From contig CM059971.1 of the NCBI GenBank assembly GCA_030490835.1, forward strand, positions 39,790,012 to 39,854,011: DNA of 64,000 bases, given 5' to 3'. Below, piece after piece: positions 32,977 through 45,430 of this stretch. Each line of letters starts with the position of its first letter. The first letter of the stretch is position 1. The position numbers and the translations under genes were made by a program. Source of the stretch: Annona cherimola (lineage: Eukaryota > Streptophyta > Magnoliopsida > Magnoliales > Annonaceae). Below the pieces are notes generated by a model. The model saw nothing but the letters and a program-made list of their open reading frames with translations. It had not been told where the DNA came from and did no database searches.

Positions 32977-32994
32977 TGGTGCCGTTGCCGGGAA
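32977..32994 (+). promoter_or_regulatory. Primer binding site of element D (Asp-tRNA type)
   Basis: TGGTGCCGTTGCCGGGAA differs slightly from TGGCGCCGTTGCCGGGGA, the primer site reported for Athila/Tat elements. Confidence 0.75.
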
Positions 32995-33283
32995 ATTCGG
33001 TGTTACTTTAAATTTTGTTTTTAGATACTTTCTTTGTTCTTTTCTTTTTCTATTATTAATATTATTTATTTTTTATTTTTATTTGTATTTTATTTTATTT
33101 CTTCCTTTCCATCTCTCTTTCTTATCTTTTCTGAACTAGCTAGTTAATCTTTGTATGCACCCACATACTCGAAGCTTTGCAAAAGAACTAGCTGAAAAAC
33201 TCTTCGTTGCTGACCCTGAGATTGAATATTCTTTTAGGAGAAGAATTTGTGACTACAAGTAGCAGCAAATTTCTCAAGACAAC

Positions 33284-34000
33284 ATGGCAGAACACAACAA
33301 TCCAAACTTGCCACATCAAGAGCAGGAGGAAGGTCAGGCTGAGAACAACGCTCCTCCAAGAAGGGTAACTCTTAGTGATCGGAACCGCCCGAACCCTCAA
33401 GGATTTCGATCATGCATAGTGGAACCAAAAATTGATGCGAGAAACTTTGAACTCAATCCCGGGCTTATCCGGATGGTTCAACAGCATCAATTTGCAGGAC
33501 TACTCTATGAAAATCCGACTGTACACATCACTAAGTTCCTGCAGCTGTGCAACACAATCAGGGTACAAAATATCCCACGTGAGGTAATCCGCCTTCAACT
33601 TTTCCCATTTTCTCTTCATGATAGGGCAGGCGAGTGGTTTTATTCTATGCCACCTGACACTTTCAATACATGGGATGAGCTCTCTACTGTTTTCTTGGAG
33701 AAATTCTTTCCACCCACTAAAACCAAGAAAATCCAAGACGAAATCAATCAGTTCGTCCAAAAAGATGGCGAAACCCTATACGATGTGTGGGAGAGAATAA
33801 AAGATCTGCAGCGTAAGTGCCCACATAATGGCATCTCGCAAGGTGATATTATTGAAAATTTCTTGAATGGACTCGATCGATCTAGCCAAAGCGCCATCAA
33901 TTTAGCCGCTGGTAGCCGATTCATGCGACTCACTGAAGAGGAGGTTCTCGAACTCCTCGATGACTTAGCTCTTTATGATTCTCAATATGGCGACGTCTGA
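33284..34000 (+). pseudogene. gag: Element D gag, N-terminal and capsid part
   Basis: 238 residues open from MAEHNNPN to a stop at 34000. The capsid region has the Athila/Tat pattern: FLQLCNTIRVQNIPREVIRLQ, then LFPFSLHDRAGEWFYSMPPD, TWDELSTVFLEKFFPP, then YDVWERIKDLQRKCPHNG and a final EEEVLELLDDLAL. After the stop only about 60 bases remain before element C interrupts the gene at TAAAA. The zinc knuckle part is on the other side, at 44086. Its product would be a particle protein; it is not functional here. Confidence 0.85.
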
Positions 34001-34056
34001 GGACACTTTTGATGAGGTAATATATATGATATCGAGTCTCTAAATTCTCTTAATGA

Positions 34057-34061
34057 TAAAA
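34057..34061. repeat. Target-site duplication of element C (left, TAAAA)
   Basis: Partner at 44086-44090. Confidence 0.9.
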
Positions 34062-36608
34062 TGTGGAACCCTGACCGTATACGTGTTGTTTCGACTGTAT
34101 ACGCGTCATTTCGACATTTGTAATTTTGTAATTATTTTATGAATAAATGAAAATTCATGAATTATATTGATGGATATGTGTATTGGAGATTGAAATAATG
34201 CAATTAGGAATTTAACTCCGTGAATAGTGCATGTGAATAGTGCACGTGAATAGTAACCAAGGACTAAACTCGTGACTAAGAGTTAATCACTTGGATTAAC
34301 TTAATCACAAAAAGACAAAATAGAGATTTAATCACTACAAGACAAAATAGCAATTCTTTTGGATATTTTAATCCAGGTTTGGATTTTTGTGGAAAAATAG
34401 AAAAAAATTCATAAATTGCAATCCGGGCGTCGGAATTCGATGAAATTTTTTATGGATGGTTAAAAATTCATGATGGACATGATGAATGGATCAATATGTG
34501 ATGAAAATCACAAATCAAAGGTCAAGATGAAAAATCAAAAAGTAGCATTACTTTAATTAAATGCTACTTTTGACTTTTTAATAAATTAAATAATAAAAAA
34601 ATAAAAAATTAAATAAAAAGAAACATGGCAGGGGCGTGAGAAGCAGGGGAGTTATGGCCATTTGACTTTGATCAATGGTCCAAATTCATCCAAATCACAA
34701 ATCAAGGGTTTAGATTTAATTAGCTTAAAATTAATTAAATAAAAAATAATAAAAATAGGAAAAAATAGGGCTGCATAGGGTGGGCTGGAGCAGACCTAGG
34801 GTGGCTGCTCTTGGCTCAAGGAATTTTTCAAAATTAGAAAAAAATACATTTTTATGATTAAATACCTCAAGCTAAGGGGGTAAACTCTAATTTTGTGAAA
34901 AATCAAAAACTATAAATAGGGGGCAAGGTGAGAACGACCAGAAGCACTCCAAGCTTGAAAACTGCAAGCATTCCCACCCCCAAACACGTTTTTGCCCTTT
35001 AGAGAAAGAAGGAGAAAGTTAGAGAGAGAAGGTGTGAGAAAAAGAGGCGTATCTCCGCTTCGGGTAAGTGATTTCTACCCAAATTTCTTTTGGATGTTAA
35101 GTAAGGTAAAACCATGCTTAGATAATCTCCAAGCATGAGAAAATAAGTATAGATATAATGTTTAAATGGAATTGTGCCGAAACATCAAAAATTTGGAGCG
35201 AAGATAGGGTATTTGGGAAGATAACATATGATATGTGAAAATAATGCTCCAAAATTGATAAGTAATGATTTGGGATGTATGATTATGATAAATATGATGT
35301 TGGAATAATGATATATTAATTTCATGATTTTTGGAATTAAGGATTATGCTTAAGTGAATTTATGATGATTTTTAGTATATGGAGAAAATGATTTTTTTGG
35401 CCAAGTAAATGATGATAAATTCAAAATATAAGAAATGTCCAATGATATACTAGGCATAAGGTATGTCATGGTATTTTTTTATTTTTGGAAAAAATATCAA
35501 TTTTTAAAACCCATGAACAGTAACCACGTCGCTGTGAATAGTAACCACGTATGAACAGTGATTTTGCTCCAGTGATCTGCTACAGTGAACAGCGTGATTT
35601 TGGAGAAAATTTGGAAATTAATATTTGAATATAAGTATGGAATTTTTGAAGAATTTATGGACAAAAATATCTATGTAAAGAAATAATGCCCAAATATTAT
35701 AAAGCATACATGGGAAGCAGCTTAAATAGAGGAAACGAAATATCCTTTGTCCTTGAATAGGAAAAGGAAAAGAGAAGGTCGAAGACACCTCCTAAGAAGG
35801 TAAGCAAGTTATATGTTTTGCAAATTATTTCCAAAATGCTTGAAATTGTTTGCAAGTTGCTTTATGAAATTTATTTAAGGTTGGCCATACCTATAACTGC
35901 TTTACATGAACTGAAGTTCGTTTTGTGAAATTATTTATTAAATGCTTTTTATGAAATTTTTTATGATTTGCAAATATCATGCCGGCATGTGTATGAGAAT
36001 GAGCATGTATGGGAATAGGCCTTAGTCGAGGTAGTAAGCGGACCGGATGTCCCCCTCGCTATTGCCAAGTCGCTTAATAGACCCAGGCCGGCGGCGACCT
36101 CCCTGAAATGGGAGCATGTATGGGATGGGCGCCTAGCTAGCGTTGCATCCAAAGGAATGTCATGAATGCTATATGCATTGCATTTGCATTTTATGAAATG
36201 CATGAAAATGATTGAAAAATTATGTATAGCTTGCTTACTGAGTATTATTACTCATCCATGCTTTTTCAACAACAGACATGAAATGATGATGAAGGCAGCA
36301 TGCCAAGTATTATGTAGTTTTTGATATAAATGATGTTTATGTAAACTTTATGTAAAGTCAACGATGATCATTTTGAGATGAAAAGGGAATATTTTTATTC
36401 CAATGAAAATGTTTATGGAATAGTTTTTTATTATAACTGTGATATGTGAAATATATTTCATGTTAGATGAATGATGGAAATTTTTCATGTATTAATGATA
36501 AAAAAAAAGAATCTTGCCGTGTGATCAGGGCAACAATCCTAAGTCACGTTTACCAATCAAAACGATCCCGGAGTAAGGCTTCTAGGCACCTCGGTTCGGG
36601 GTGCCACA
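34062..36608 (+). repeat. Element C 5' LTR
   Basis: 2547 bp. Contains GTGAATAGTGCA repeats (34220-34260), TATAAATAGG at 34911, TGAACAGT/TGAATAGT repeats (35514-35595), the GC-rich module (36035-36110), GCTTGCTTACTGAGT (36227) and the end CGCCGTGTGATCAGGGCAACA...GGTGCCACA. No gene. Confidence 0.95.
34911..34919 (+). promoter_or_regulatory. TATA box of element C LTR
   Basis: TATAAATAG, repeated in the 3' LTR at 42410-42418. Confidence 0.6.
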
Positions 36609-36613
36609 GAAGT

Positions 36614-36625
36614 TGGTATCAGAGC
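36614..36625 (+). promoter_or_regulatory. Primer binding site of element C (iMet), with a decayed duplicate
   Basis: TGGTATCAGAGC follows the LTR by 5 bases. A second copy, CCACGGAAGTTCGTATCAGAGC with GATTGGTAAATAGGC after it, lies about 82 bp downstream (about 36690-36730), so the LTR-PBS junction was tandemly duplicated. Confidence 0.85.
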
Positions 36626-36822
36626 GAGGATTGGTAAATAGGCGGGAGAAGGATAAAATAAATGATGTTGAAAGGATAAGTTTGATACCACGGAAGTTCG
36701 TATCAGAGCATGGATTGGTAAATAGGCAGAAAAGGAAAGACTAAGCTAGAATACATGAAATTATGATTATGACTGATTTATTTATTATTGATGAATATTG
36801 ATGTTATACTAATAAATGTTTC

Positions 36823-38110
36823 ATGAAGTTGAAAATACCACTCACTAGAGCTAAAGCAAGAGTCAACAAAGAAAAGGCCCCGATGGAAGAATTAGTCTAT
36901 CAAGCAAGGGGCGAAGCCAGTAAAAGGACTAGTAGTGCAGAATCTGAGGAGCAATCCTCTAGGACCCGCCCACGGCGAGAGGAAAGCCCTAGACCTCAAG
37001 CAGAGGTCAATATAGAAGAAAAAATTGCTGCGGCTATCGAAAAAACATGCAGCAATGGACAGCTCAGGCTGCTAGGTTCTTGCAAGAAATGAGGAACCAG
37101 CAAGCCCCACCATCAAGAGGAGATGGGGAAAGACCAGGGCCCTCGGCCAATCCCGACACGTCAAGGGGAGTGGAGGATAGTCTCCTTGAGGCCGACAGAA
37201 AGGCTATCAATGCCTTTCTTGCCCAGAGACCGCCCAAGTTTGCAGGGGAACCGGACCCCCTCATTGCAGAGCAATGGATTACGAAAATTAAGAAATTATT
37301 TAGAATATCGCCCTGCAATGATCAGCAAAAAGTGCTATGCGTACCCACCTGCTGATAAAAGATGCTTATGAATGGTGGGAAACGCTAATGGTCACTATGC
37401 CACATCCAGAGCAAGTTTCATGGCATGAGTTTTTGGAGGAATTCAATAAAGAATATCTCCCTGTAGGGCTACAGAGCCAGAGGGTGATAGAATTCGAAAA
37501 GCTTTACCAAGGCAGGATGATAGTCACAGAATATGCTACAAAATTCAATGCCTTGGTAAGATATGTTCCATGGATCGCCAATGTGCCGGAAAATAAGGCA
37601 CAAAGGTTCCAGAGAGGCTAAGAGAGGGGTTAGCCCCATTATTAATAAAGGACTATGCCTCTAGCATTGAGAGGGCTAGGGCATTGGAGATGGAGTCTAT
37701 GAGGACTCAGGAGCTTAGGCAAGCTCAAAAACAATTCTTTTCAGCCTCTAAGGAAGGTGAGGCTAATAAAGGAAAAAGGGGAATCGCCGAGAGAAAGAAG
37801 ATCGGCGGCGACAAGACACAGAGCACCCTGACTTGCAGAACTTGCCACAAATGCCATTCAGGCGAATGTTTACAAGGAACGGGAAAATGCTACAAATGTG
37901 GCCAAGCGGGTCATGTGGCCCGGGACTGCGGGACCGACGAAGCCAAGATAATAAAGTGCTTCAACTGTGGTCAAGTCGGACACATTTCGCCCAATTATCC
38001 GAATAAGCCACAAGGAGCACAAGCTCGAGGGAGGCTGGCCCAACAAAAAGTCCCCGCCATCGCTAATCGACCCGGTACTGCTGCCAACCCAGTGCGTGTC
38101 CAAGCCCTCA
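36823..38110 (+). pseudogene. gag: Element C gag, frameshifted
   Basis: The gag of a Tekay-type chromovirus, spread over three frames: 36823-37092, 37047-37355 and 37337-37621, then 37684 onward. Conserved capsid motifs are FAGEPDPLIAEQWITKIKKLF, DAYEWWETL, EFNKEYLP and VIEFEKLYQGRM. Cys-rich motifs follow: CRTCHKCHSGEC, an intact knuckle CYKCGQAGHVARDC (37888-37929), and CFNCGQVGHISPNY, in which the last Cys has become Tyr. Frame changes lie near 37050 and 37345, and a stop/indel at 37620. The start Met is the first in a plausible frame about 200 bp after the PBS and is uncertain. Confidence 0.88.
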
Positions 38111-39940
38111 CCCGAATGGAGTCACAAGAGATGGAGGAAAAAGTGATTACAGGTATGATTTACATTTTGGGAAATTCTACAGTAGCTTTATTTGATTCTG
38201 GAGCTACGCATTCATTTATATCATACCAATTTGTAATCACACACGCACTTCGGGTAGAGGAAACCAGTAGTACTATACATGTAGAATCCCCAGCATATAG
38301 ATTGGCAAGTATAAATCAAATCTGCAAAGCATGTCCTATCAGGATAGGAATAAAAATATTGGAAGCTGATCTCATCCTATTACCCATGACAGAGATTGAT
38401 GTCATATTAGGGATGGATTGGCTAAGTCAATAGGGTGCAACAATTGATTGTAGAAATAAAAAGGTGCAATTTGAAGCACCAAAAGATGAAATAGAGATCA
38501 GTAAAATAAGACAGCCAGAAAACACAATAAGGATGGTATCGGCTATGAAAGCAACTCAGTTGACGCGCCAACAATGTACAGCTTATCTGGTCTCTATAAA
38601 CACAATAAGAGATGGGGTACCTATGGAACAAATCCCAGTGGTAAAGGAATTTTCAGATATTTTTTCAAAAGAGCTATGTAATTTACCACCAGAAAGAGAG
38701 ATGGATATGGAGATAGAAATTATTCCAGGAACAGCTCCAATATCTAAAGCCCCATATAGGATGGCACCAGCCGAGTTGGCTGAGTTGAAAGTATAGATTC
38801 AAGATTTATTGAATAAAGGGTTTATTAGACCCAGTGCATCACCTTGGGGAGCTCCAGTGTTGTTTGTAAGAAAAAAGGATGGGAGTTTGAGACTCTGTAT
38901 TGATTACAAAGAATTGAACAAAGTAACGGTAAAAAATAAGTACCCACTCCCAAGAATAGATGATCTTTTTAATCAGTTAAAAGGAGCTTCTACATTTTCA
39001 AAAATTGATTTACAGTCAGGTTACCACCAGTTGAGGATATGTCCAAAGGACATCCATAAAACAACATTCAGAACAAGATATGGGCATTATGAATTCTTAG
39101 TCATGCCATTTGGACTAACGAATGCCCCAGCTGTGTTTATGGATATGACGAACAGAATTTTTCGAGAATTTTTGGATCAATTTGTGGTGGTATTCATTGA
39201 TGATATATTGATTTATTCAAAGAAAGAAGAAGAACATGAGAAACATTTAAGGATAGTGTTGGAAATTCTTCGAAGGGAGAAATTATATGCTAAATTCAAA
39301 AAATGTGAGTTTTGGTTGAAACAGGTAGCCTTCCTCGGCCACATTATATCCGAGAAGGGAATACAAGTAGATCCTCAAAAGATTGAGGCAATAACAAAGT
39401 GGCCACAGCCAACAAATATCACTGAAATAAGAAGTTTCCTAAGGCTAGCTGGCTACTACAGAAGATTTGTGGAAGGATTCTCACAATTGTCAGCTCCGCT
39501 CACAAAGCTGACAAGGAAAGGAGTTAAGTATGAATGGACACAGGAATGTGAGAATAGCTTCCAAGAATTAAAGACAAGACTGGTAAAAGCTCCAATTCTA
39601 ACACTACCTACGGAGAAGGAATGGTTTGTGATCTATAGTGATGCCTCAAAGAAAGGATTAGGATGTGTACTGATGCAAAATGGAAAAGTTATATCATACG
39701 CATCTCGGCAACTCAAGCCAAATGAGGTAAACTATCCAACCCATGATTTAGAATTGGCAGCAGTAGTCTTTGCCTTGAAAATTTGGAGACATTATTTATA
39801 TGGAGTTAAATGTGAGGTCTATACTGATCATAAGAGCCTCAAGTATATTTTTACTTAAAAGGAGTTAAATATGAGGCAAAGGAGATGGCTCGAATTACTC
39901 AAGGATTATGACCTTGACATTTTATATCATCCAGGCAAAG
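38111..39940 (+). pseudogene. pol: Element C protease, reverse transcriptase and RNase H
   Basis: One frame with three stops. The protease active site is FDSGATHSFIS (38191-38220) and the protease C-terminus VILGMDWLSQ, followed by TAG where E has TGG. RT starts near PYRMAPAEL. It has a TAG at 38794, then [29 protein letters not shown] and the catalytic [10 protein letters not shown] (Asp pair at 39199-39204), all intact. RNase H shows [11 protein letters not shown] and [11 protein letters not shown] before TAA at 39856. The three stops fit C-to-T or G-to-A changes of Trp or Gln codons. The enzyme copies element RNA into DNA; this copy cannot be made whole. Confidence 0.92.
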
Positions 39941-41525
39941 CCAATGTAGTAGCGATGCGCTAAGTAGAAATGTTAGCTTAGCACATCTCATCACAAAGGA
40001 AGAAGGGCTATTACAAGAGTTGAGACAATTAGAATTAATTGTAAGCCCACCTGGGGTACAAGTTAGATTATCTCAATTACAAATCCAGTCAAATTTATTT
40101 GAGCAAATTAAAATGGCTCAACAAGAAAATGGGGATTTCAAGAATTATGTGGAGAAAATGATTAAGAAAAATCCCAGTGAATACATACAAGATGAACATA
40201 GGATGTACAAATATAAGGGTCGCCTATGTATACCCAATCAAGAGGAAGTAAAGAAACAGATATTGAAAGAAGCACATTTCTCTCCATTTTCGATGCATCC
40301 AGGTAGCACCAAGATGTATCAAGACATTAAGAAGATGTATTGGTGGAATAATATGAAGAGAGAAATTGCTGAATATGTGGCTAAGTGCCTAACATGTCAA
40401 AGGGTTAATGCTGATCATCAAAGAACCCCTGAAAAATTACAGTCACTAGAAATTCCAGAATGGAAATGGGATGATATTACTATGGATTTTATTGAAGGGT
40501 TACCAAGAACCCATAATGGAAATGATGTTATATGGGTTATAGTAGATAGATTATCAAAAGTAGCTCATTTCCTAGCCATCAAGAAAAATTTTACTGCTGA
40601 GCGACTGGCTAAAATTTATTATAAGGAGATAGTGAGACTGCACAGAGTACCTAAGTCAATAGTTTCCGATCGAGATTCCAGTTTTACATCTCGATTTTAG
40701 AAAAGTTTACATCAAACCTTAGGTATGCAGCTGAAATTCAGCACAGCATTTCATCCTCAAACTGATGGGCAGACAGAAAGGGTAAATCAAATAGTAGAGG
40801 ATATGCTGAGAATGTGCACAGTAGAATTTGGAGGATCATGGGATGAATATTTGGCTATGGCAGAATTTGCTTATAATAACAGTTATCAAGCAAGTATTCA
40901 AATGGCCCCATTTGAAGCTTTATATGGACGAAAATGCAGAACTCCTCTAAACTGGGATGAAGTGGGAGAAAGAAAATTGGCTCCAGACCTCTCAAAAAGA
41001 ATGGCAAAAAAAGTTCAAGTGATTCACCAGTGTATACTCACAGCCTAGAGCAGGCAAAAGAGTTACACCGATTGCAAAAGAAGGGATTTAAATATCCAAG
41101 TTGGGGATCACGTATTCGTTAAGGTAACACCATTCAAAGGAGTCACCCAGTTTGGAAAGAGAGGAAAATTAAACCCGAGATATGTTGGGCCCTTTGAAGT
41201 TTTGGAAAAGATAGGCAATCTAGCCTATAGAATAGCTCTGCCACCAGCCCTCAGTGCCATCCACAATGTGTTTCACATCTCCATTCTAAGGAAATATGTT
41301 TCCGATCCTACCCATGTGCTGATAGCAGAGAATTTGCCAATCCAAGAACATTTAAACTATGAGGAAAGGCCAATCAAAATATTGGATTTCAAGATCAAGA
41401 AACTTCGGAACAGAGAGATCGAATATGTAAAGGTACAATGAAATCGATATTCAGAATCCGAAGCCACATGGGAGTTACGGGAAGAAGTTAAAAGAAAGTA
41501 CCCTCAATTATTCGAAGAAAGATAG
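39941..41525 (+). pseudogene. pol: Element C integrase and chromodomain
   Basis: After a small deletion near 39950 the frame changes. The zinc site is HPGSTKMYQD...CLTCQRVNADH, the core has WDDITMDFIEGLP and IVSDRDSSFTSRF, and HPQTDGQTERVNQ carries the last acidic residue. Stops are at 40698, 41046 and 41439. The C-terminus, ERPIKILDFKIKKLRNREIEYVKVQ, a TGA in place of Trp, then NRYSESEATWELREEVKRKYPQLF to 41525, is a chromodomain of the Tekay/Del type. In working elements this is thought to direct integration into heterochromatin by histone recognition. Confidence 0.9.
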
Positions 41526-41546
41526 GTCTTGGGACGAAACCTATTG

Positions 41547-41561
41547 TAAGGGGGGGAGAAT
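41547..41561 (+). promoter_or_regulatory. Polypurine tract of element C
   Basis: GTAAGGGGGGGAGAAT (about 41546-41561) directly before the 3' LTR. Confidence 0.85.
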
Positions 41562-44085
41562 TGTGGAACCCTGACCGTATACGCGTTGTTTCGACTGTAT
41601 ACGCGTCATTTCGACATTTGTAATTTTGTAATTATCTTATGAATAAATAAAAATTCATGAATTATATTGATGGATATGTGTATTGGAGATTGAAATAATG
41701 CAATTAGGAATTTAACTCCGTGAATAGTGCATGTGAATAGTGCACGTGAATACTAACCAAGGACTAAACCCGTGATTAAGAGTTAATCACTTGAATTAAC
41801 TTAATCGTAAAAGACAAAATAGAGATTTAATCACTACAAGACAAAATAGCAATTCTTTTGGATATTTTAATCCAAGTTTGGATTTTTGTGGAAAAATAGA
41901 AAAAAATTCATAAATTGCAATCCCGGCGTCGGAATTCGATGAAATTTTTTATGGATGGTTAAAAATTCATGATGGACATGATGAATGGATCAATATGTGA
42001 TGAAAATCACAAATCAAAGGTCAAGATGAAAAATCAAAAAGTAGCATTACTTTAATTAAATGCTACTTTTGACTTTTTAATAAATTAAATAATAAAAAAA
42101 TAAAAAATTAAATGAAAAGAAACATGGCAGGGGCGTGAGCAGCAGGGGAGTTATGGCCATTTGACTTTGATCAATGGTCCAAATTCATCCAAATCACAAA
42201 TCAAGGGTTTAGATTTAATTAGCTTAAAATTAATTAAATAAAAAATAATAAAAATAGGAAAAAATAGGGCTGCATAGGGTGGGCTGGAGCAGACCTAGGG
42301 TGGCTGCTCTTGGCTCAAGGCATTTTTCAAAATTAGAAAAAAATACATTTTTATGATTAAATACCTCAAGCTAAGGGGGTAAACTCTAATTTTGTGAAAA
42401 ATCAAAAACTATAAATAGGGGGCAAGGTGAGAACGACCAGAAGCACTCCAAGCTTGAAAACTTCAAGCATTCCCACCCCCAAACACGTTTTTTCCCTTTA
42501 GAGAAAGAAGGAGAAAGTTAGAGAGAGAAAGTGTGAGAAAAAGAGGCGTATCTCCGCTTCGGGTAAATGATTTCTACCCAAATTTCTTTTGGATGTTAAG
42601 TAAGGTAAAACCATGCTTAGATAATCTCCAATCATGAGAAAATAAGTATAGATATAATGTTTAAATGGAATTGTGCCGAAACATCAAAAATTTGGAGCGA
42701 AGATAAGGTATTTGGGAAGATAACATATGATATGTGAAAATAATGCTCCAAAATTGATAAGTAATGATTTGGGATGTATGATTATGATAAATATGATGTT
42801 GGAATAATGATATATTAATTTCATAATTTTTGGAATTTAGGATTATGCTTAAGTGAATTTATGATGATTTTTAGTATATGGAGAAAATGATTTTTTTGGC
42901 CAAGTAAATGATGATAAATTCAAAATATAAGAAATTTCCAATGATATACTAGGCATAAGGTATGTCATGGTATTTTTTTATTTTTGGAAAAAATATCAAT
43001 TTTAAAACCCATGAACAGTAACCACGTCGCTGTGAATAGTAACCACGGATGAACAGCGTGATTTTGGAGAAAATTTGGAAATTAATATTTGAATATAAGT
43101 ATGGAATTTTTGAAGAATTTATGGACAAAAATATCTATGTAAAGAAATAATGCCCAAATATTATAAAGCATACATGGGAAGCAGCTTAAATAGAGGAAAC
43201 GAAATATCCTTTGTCCTTGAATAGGAAAAGGAAAAGAGAAGGTCGAAGACACCTCCTAAGAAGGTAAGCAAGTTATATGTTTTGCAAATTATTTCCAAAA
43301 TGCTTGAAATTGTTTGCAAGTTGCTTTATGAAATTTATTTAAGGTTGGCCATACCTATAACTGCTTTACATGAATTGAAGTTCGTTTTATGAAATTATTT
43401 ATTAAATGCTTTTTATGAAATTGTTTATGATTTGCAAATATCATGCCGGCATGTGTATGAGAATGAGCATGTGCACGAGGAATAGGCCTTAGTCGAGGTA
43501 GTAAGCGGACTGGATGTCCCTCTCGCTATTGCCAAGTCGCTTAATAGGCCCAGGCCGGCGGCGACCTCCCTGAAATGGGAGCATGTATGGGATGGGCGCC
43601 TAGCTAGCGTTGCATCCAAAGGAATGTCATGAATGTTATGTATGCATTGCATTTGCATTTTATGAAATGCATGAAAATGATTGAAAAAAATTCTGTATAG
43701 CTTGCTTACTGAGTATTATTACTCACCCATGCTTTTTCAACAACAGACAGGAAATGATGATGAAGGCAGCATGCTAAGTGTTATGTAGTTCTTGATATAA
43801 ATGATGTTTATGTAAACTTTATGTAAAGTCAACGATGATAATTTTGAGATGAAAAGGGAATATTTTTATTCCAATGAAAATGTTTATGGAATAGTTTTTT
43901 ATTATAACTGTGATATGTGAAATATATTTCATGTTAGATGAATGATGGAAATTTTTTATGTATTAATGATAAAAACAGAAAAAAAGAATCCTGGCGTGTG
44001 ATCAGGGCAACAATCCTGAGTCACGTTTACCAATCAAAACGATCCCGGAGTAAGGCTTCTAGGCACCTCGGTTCGTGGTGCCACA
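41562..44085 (+). repeat. Element C 3' LTR
   Basis: 2524 bp, colinear with 34062-36608 except for small indels and the loss of about 34 bp in the TGAACAGT repeat zone near 43050. Confidence 0.95.
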
Positions 44086-44090
44086 TAAAA
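44086..44090. repeat. Target-site duplication of element C (right, TAAAA)
   Basis: Matches 34057-34061 and restores continuity of D's gag. Confidence 0.9.
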
Positions 44091-44640
44091 TTGATCAAAT
44101 TTTGCAGCAAAAGAAACAAGAACCCGGGGACCGGAATGCATCTTCTGCTTCACAAATTTCATGTCAGATTTGTGGAGCTTCCCACTACACATCTGAGTGT
44201 AGTTTTGCCAACCAAGACACCAGAAGCGAGCAAGCCAATGCATTCAATAACCAGTATGATACTCGCACTCATGGGAACCCTTACTCAAATACCTATAACT
44301 CAGGATGGAGGAACCACTCCAATTTTTCTTAGGCAAACCAGTCAAACACACAAAATTATGCTCAGAATAATAAGCCACCTGGTTTCCTAAGAAAACCACT
44401 GAACCCTCCCTCATACCAAACTCAGCCCATGCTACCTGCACCACCTCAAGCACAATCCTTTGATCCCTTGATTGACAAACTACATGAAGAAATGAGCCAA
44501 ATGAAAACCCATATTAAATTGCTTGAAAATCAAATTACCTAAAATGCCACTACCACATCCCATAGAGACCAAGGCAAACTCCCTAGCCAACCTGAAGTAA
44601 ACCTTAGGAAACAAGTGCAAGCAGTTACCTTGCAGAGTTG
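44091..44640 (+). pseudogene. gag: Element D gag, nucleocapsid part
   Basis: Continues D's gag after element C. It has the zinc knuckle CQICGASHYTSEC and the Athila/Tat-typical NPYSNTYNSGWRNHSNFS, then a stop and a Pro/Gln-rich stretch with stops and small frameshifts. Its separation from 33284-34000 is explained fully by insertion C. Not functional. Confidence 0.8.
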
Positions 44641-45430
44641 AAAGTAGCTCGACCGATCTCAACCACCTCAAATTAACACTGAAGAAGAGGCTGAGCAGGA
44701 ACAGAAGTAAGAAGAAGAGCCACACCCCGAACAAGTGGTGGAGAAGCCGTACGTCCCACCACCTCCTTACAAGCCTCCTCTTCCCTTCCCACAAAGGCAA
44801 AGAGAGGCAAAACTTCCAAAGCAGTTCGAGAAATTTATTTCAACGCTTAAGAATTTATCAATCAGTGTACCATTTGTCGACATGATCTCTCAGATGCCAA
44901 CTTATGCAAAATTCCTAAAAGAGATGCTGTCCAACAAAAGAAAGCTTGAGGAGCATGGAACCATCGCACTTACTGAGGAGTGTAGCACCATCTTGCAGAA
45001 CAAGCTACCTAAAAAGCTAAAGGATCCTGGGAGCTTCTCTATTCCTTGTGCTCTTGGGAATTTCTAAATTAGCAAGGCGCTATGTGATCTCGGAGCCAAT
45101 ATAAGTCTGATTCCTCTCTCCATCTGTAAAAAGTTAAACATTGGCATTCCAAAACCAACTTCTATGTCTCTCCAACTTGCCGATCGATCAATCAAATTTC
45201 TAATTGGCATTCTTGAAGATGTTCCCTTGAAAGTCGGCAAGCTGTTTATCCAAGTTGACTTCGTAGTCCTCGACATGGAGGAGGACCGCCAAATTCTAAT
45301 CATTCTTGGATGACCTTTCTTAGCCACTGCTGGAGCCATCATTGACATCAAGAATGGTTAACTTTCTCTGACAGTTGGAGATGAGAAAATAGAATTCAAC
45401 ATTTTCTCGGCTATGAAAACCCCTCTCTAG
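44641..45430 (+). pseudogene. Element D protease region (Athila type)
   Basis: EKPYVPPPPYKPPLPFPQR, then MPTYAKFLKEMLSNKRKLEE, LTEECSTILQNKLPKKLKDP, and after a stop ALCDLGANISLIPLSICKKL, the protease core with DLGA in place of DSGA, as is usual in this group. Further on, VDFVVLDMEEDRQILIILG, TGA, PFLATAGAIIDIKNG and the end of the protease. Several stops: one at 45065, a TGA for Arg near 45311, and one near 45359. The protease would cut Gag and Gag-Pol; this copy is dead. Confidence 0.8.

Larger units (their letters stand above)
34062..44085 (+). mobile_element. Element C: full-length Tekay/Del-type chromovirus (Ty3/gypsy), decayed
   Basis: 10,024 bp with TGTGGAACCC...GTGCCACA LTRs of 2547 and 2524 bp, TAAAA duplications, iMet PBS, gag-PR-RT-RH-IN-chromodomain and a G-rich PPT. 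The largest LTR difference is a deletion of about 34 bp near 43050 in the right LTR; point differences are few. It is inserted in D's gag. Gag has two frameshifts and pol several stops plus one frameshift. Its protein is close to element E but the LTRs are a different family. Confidence 0.95.
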
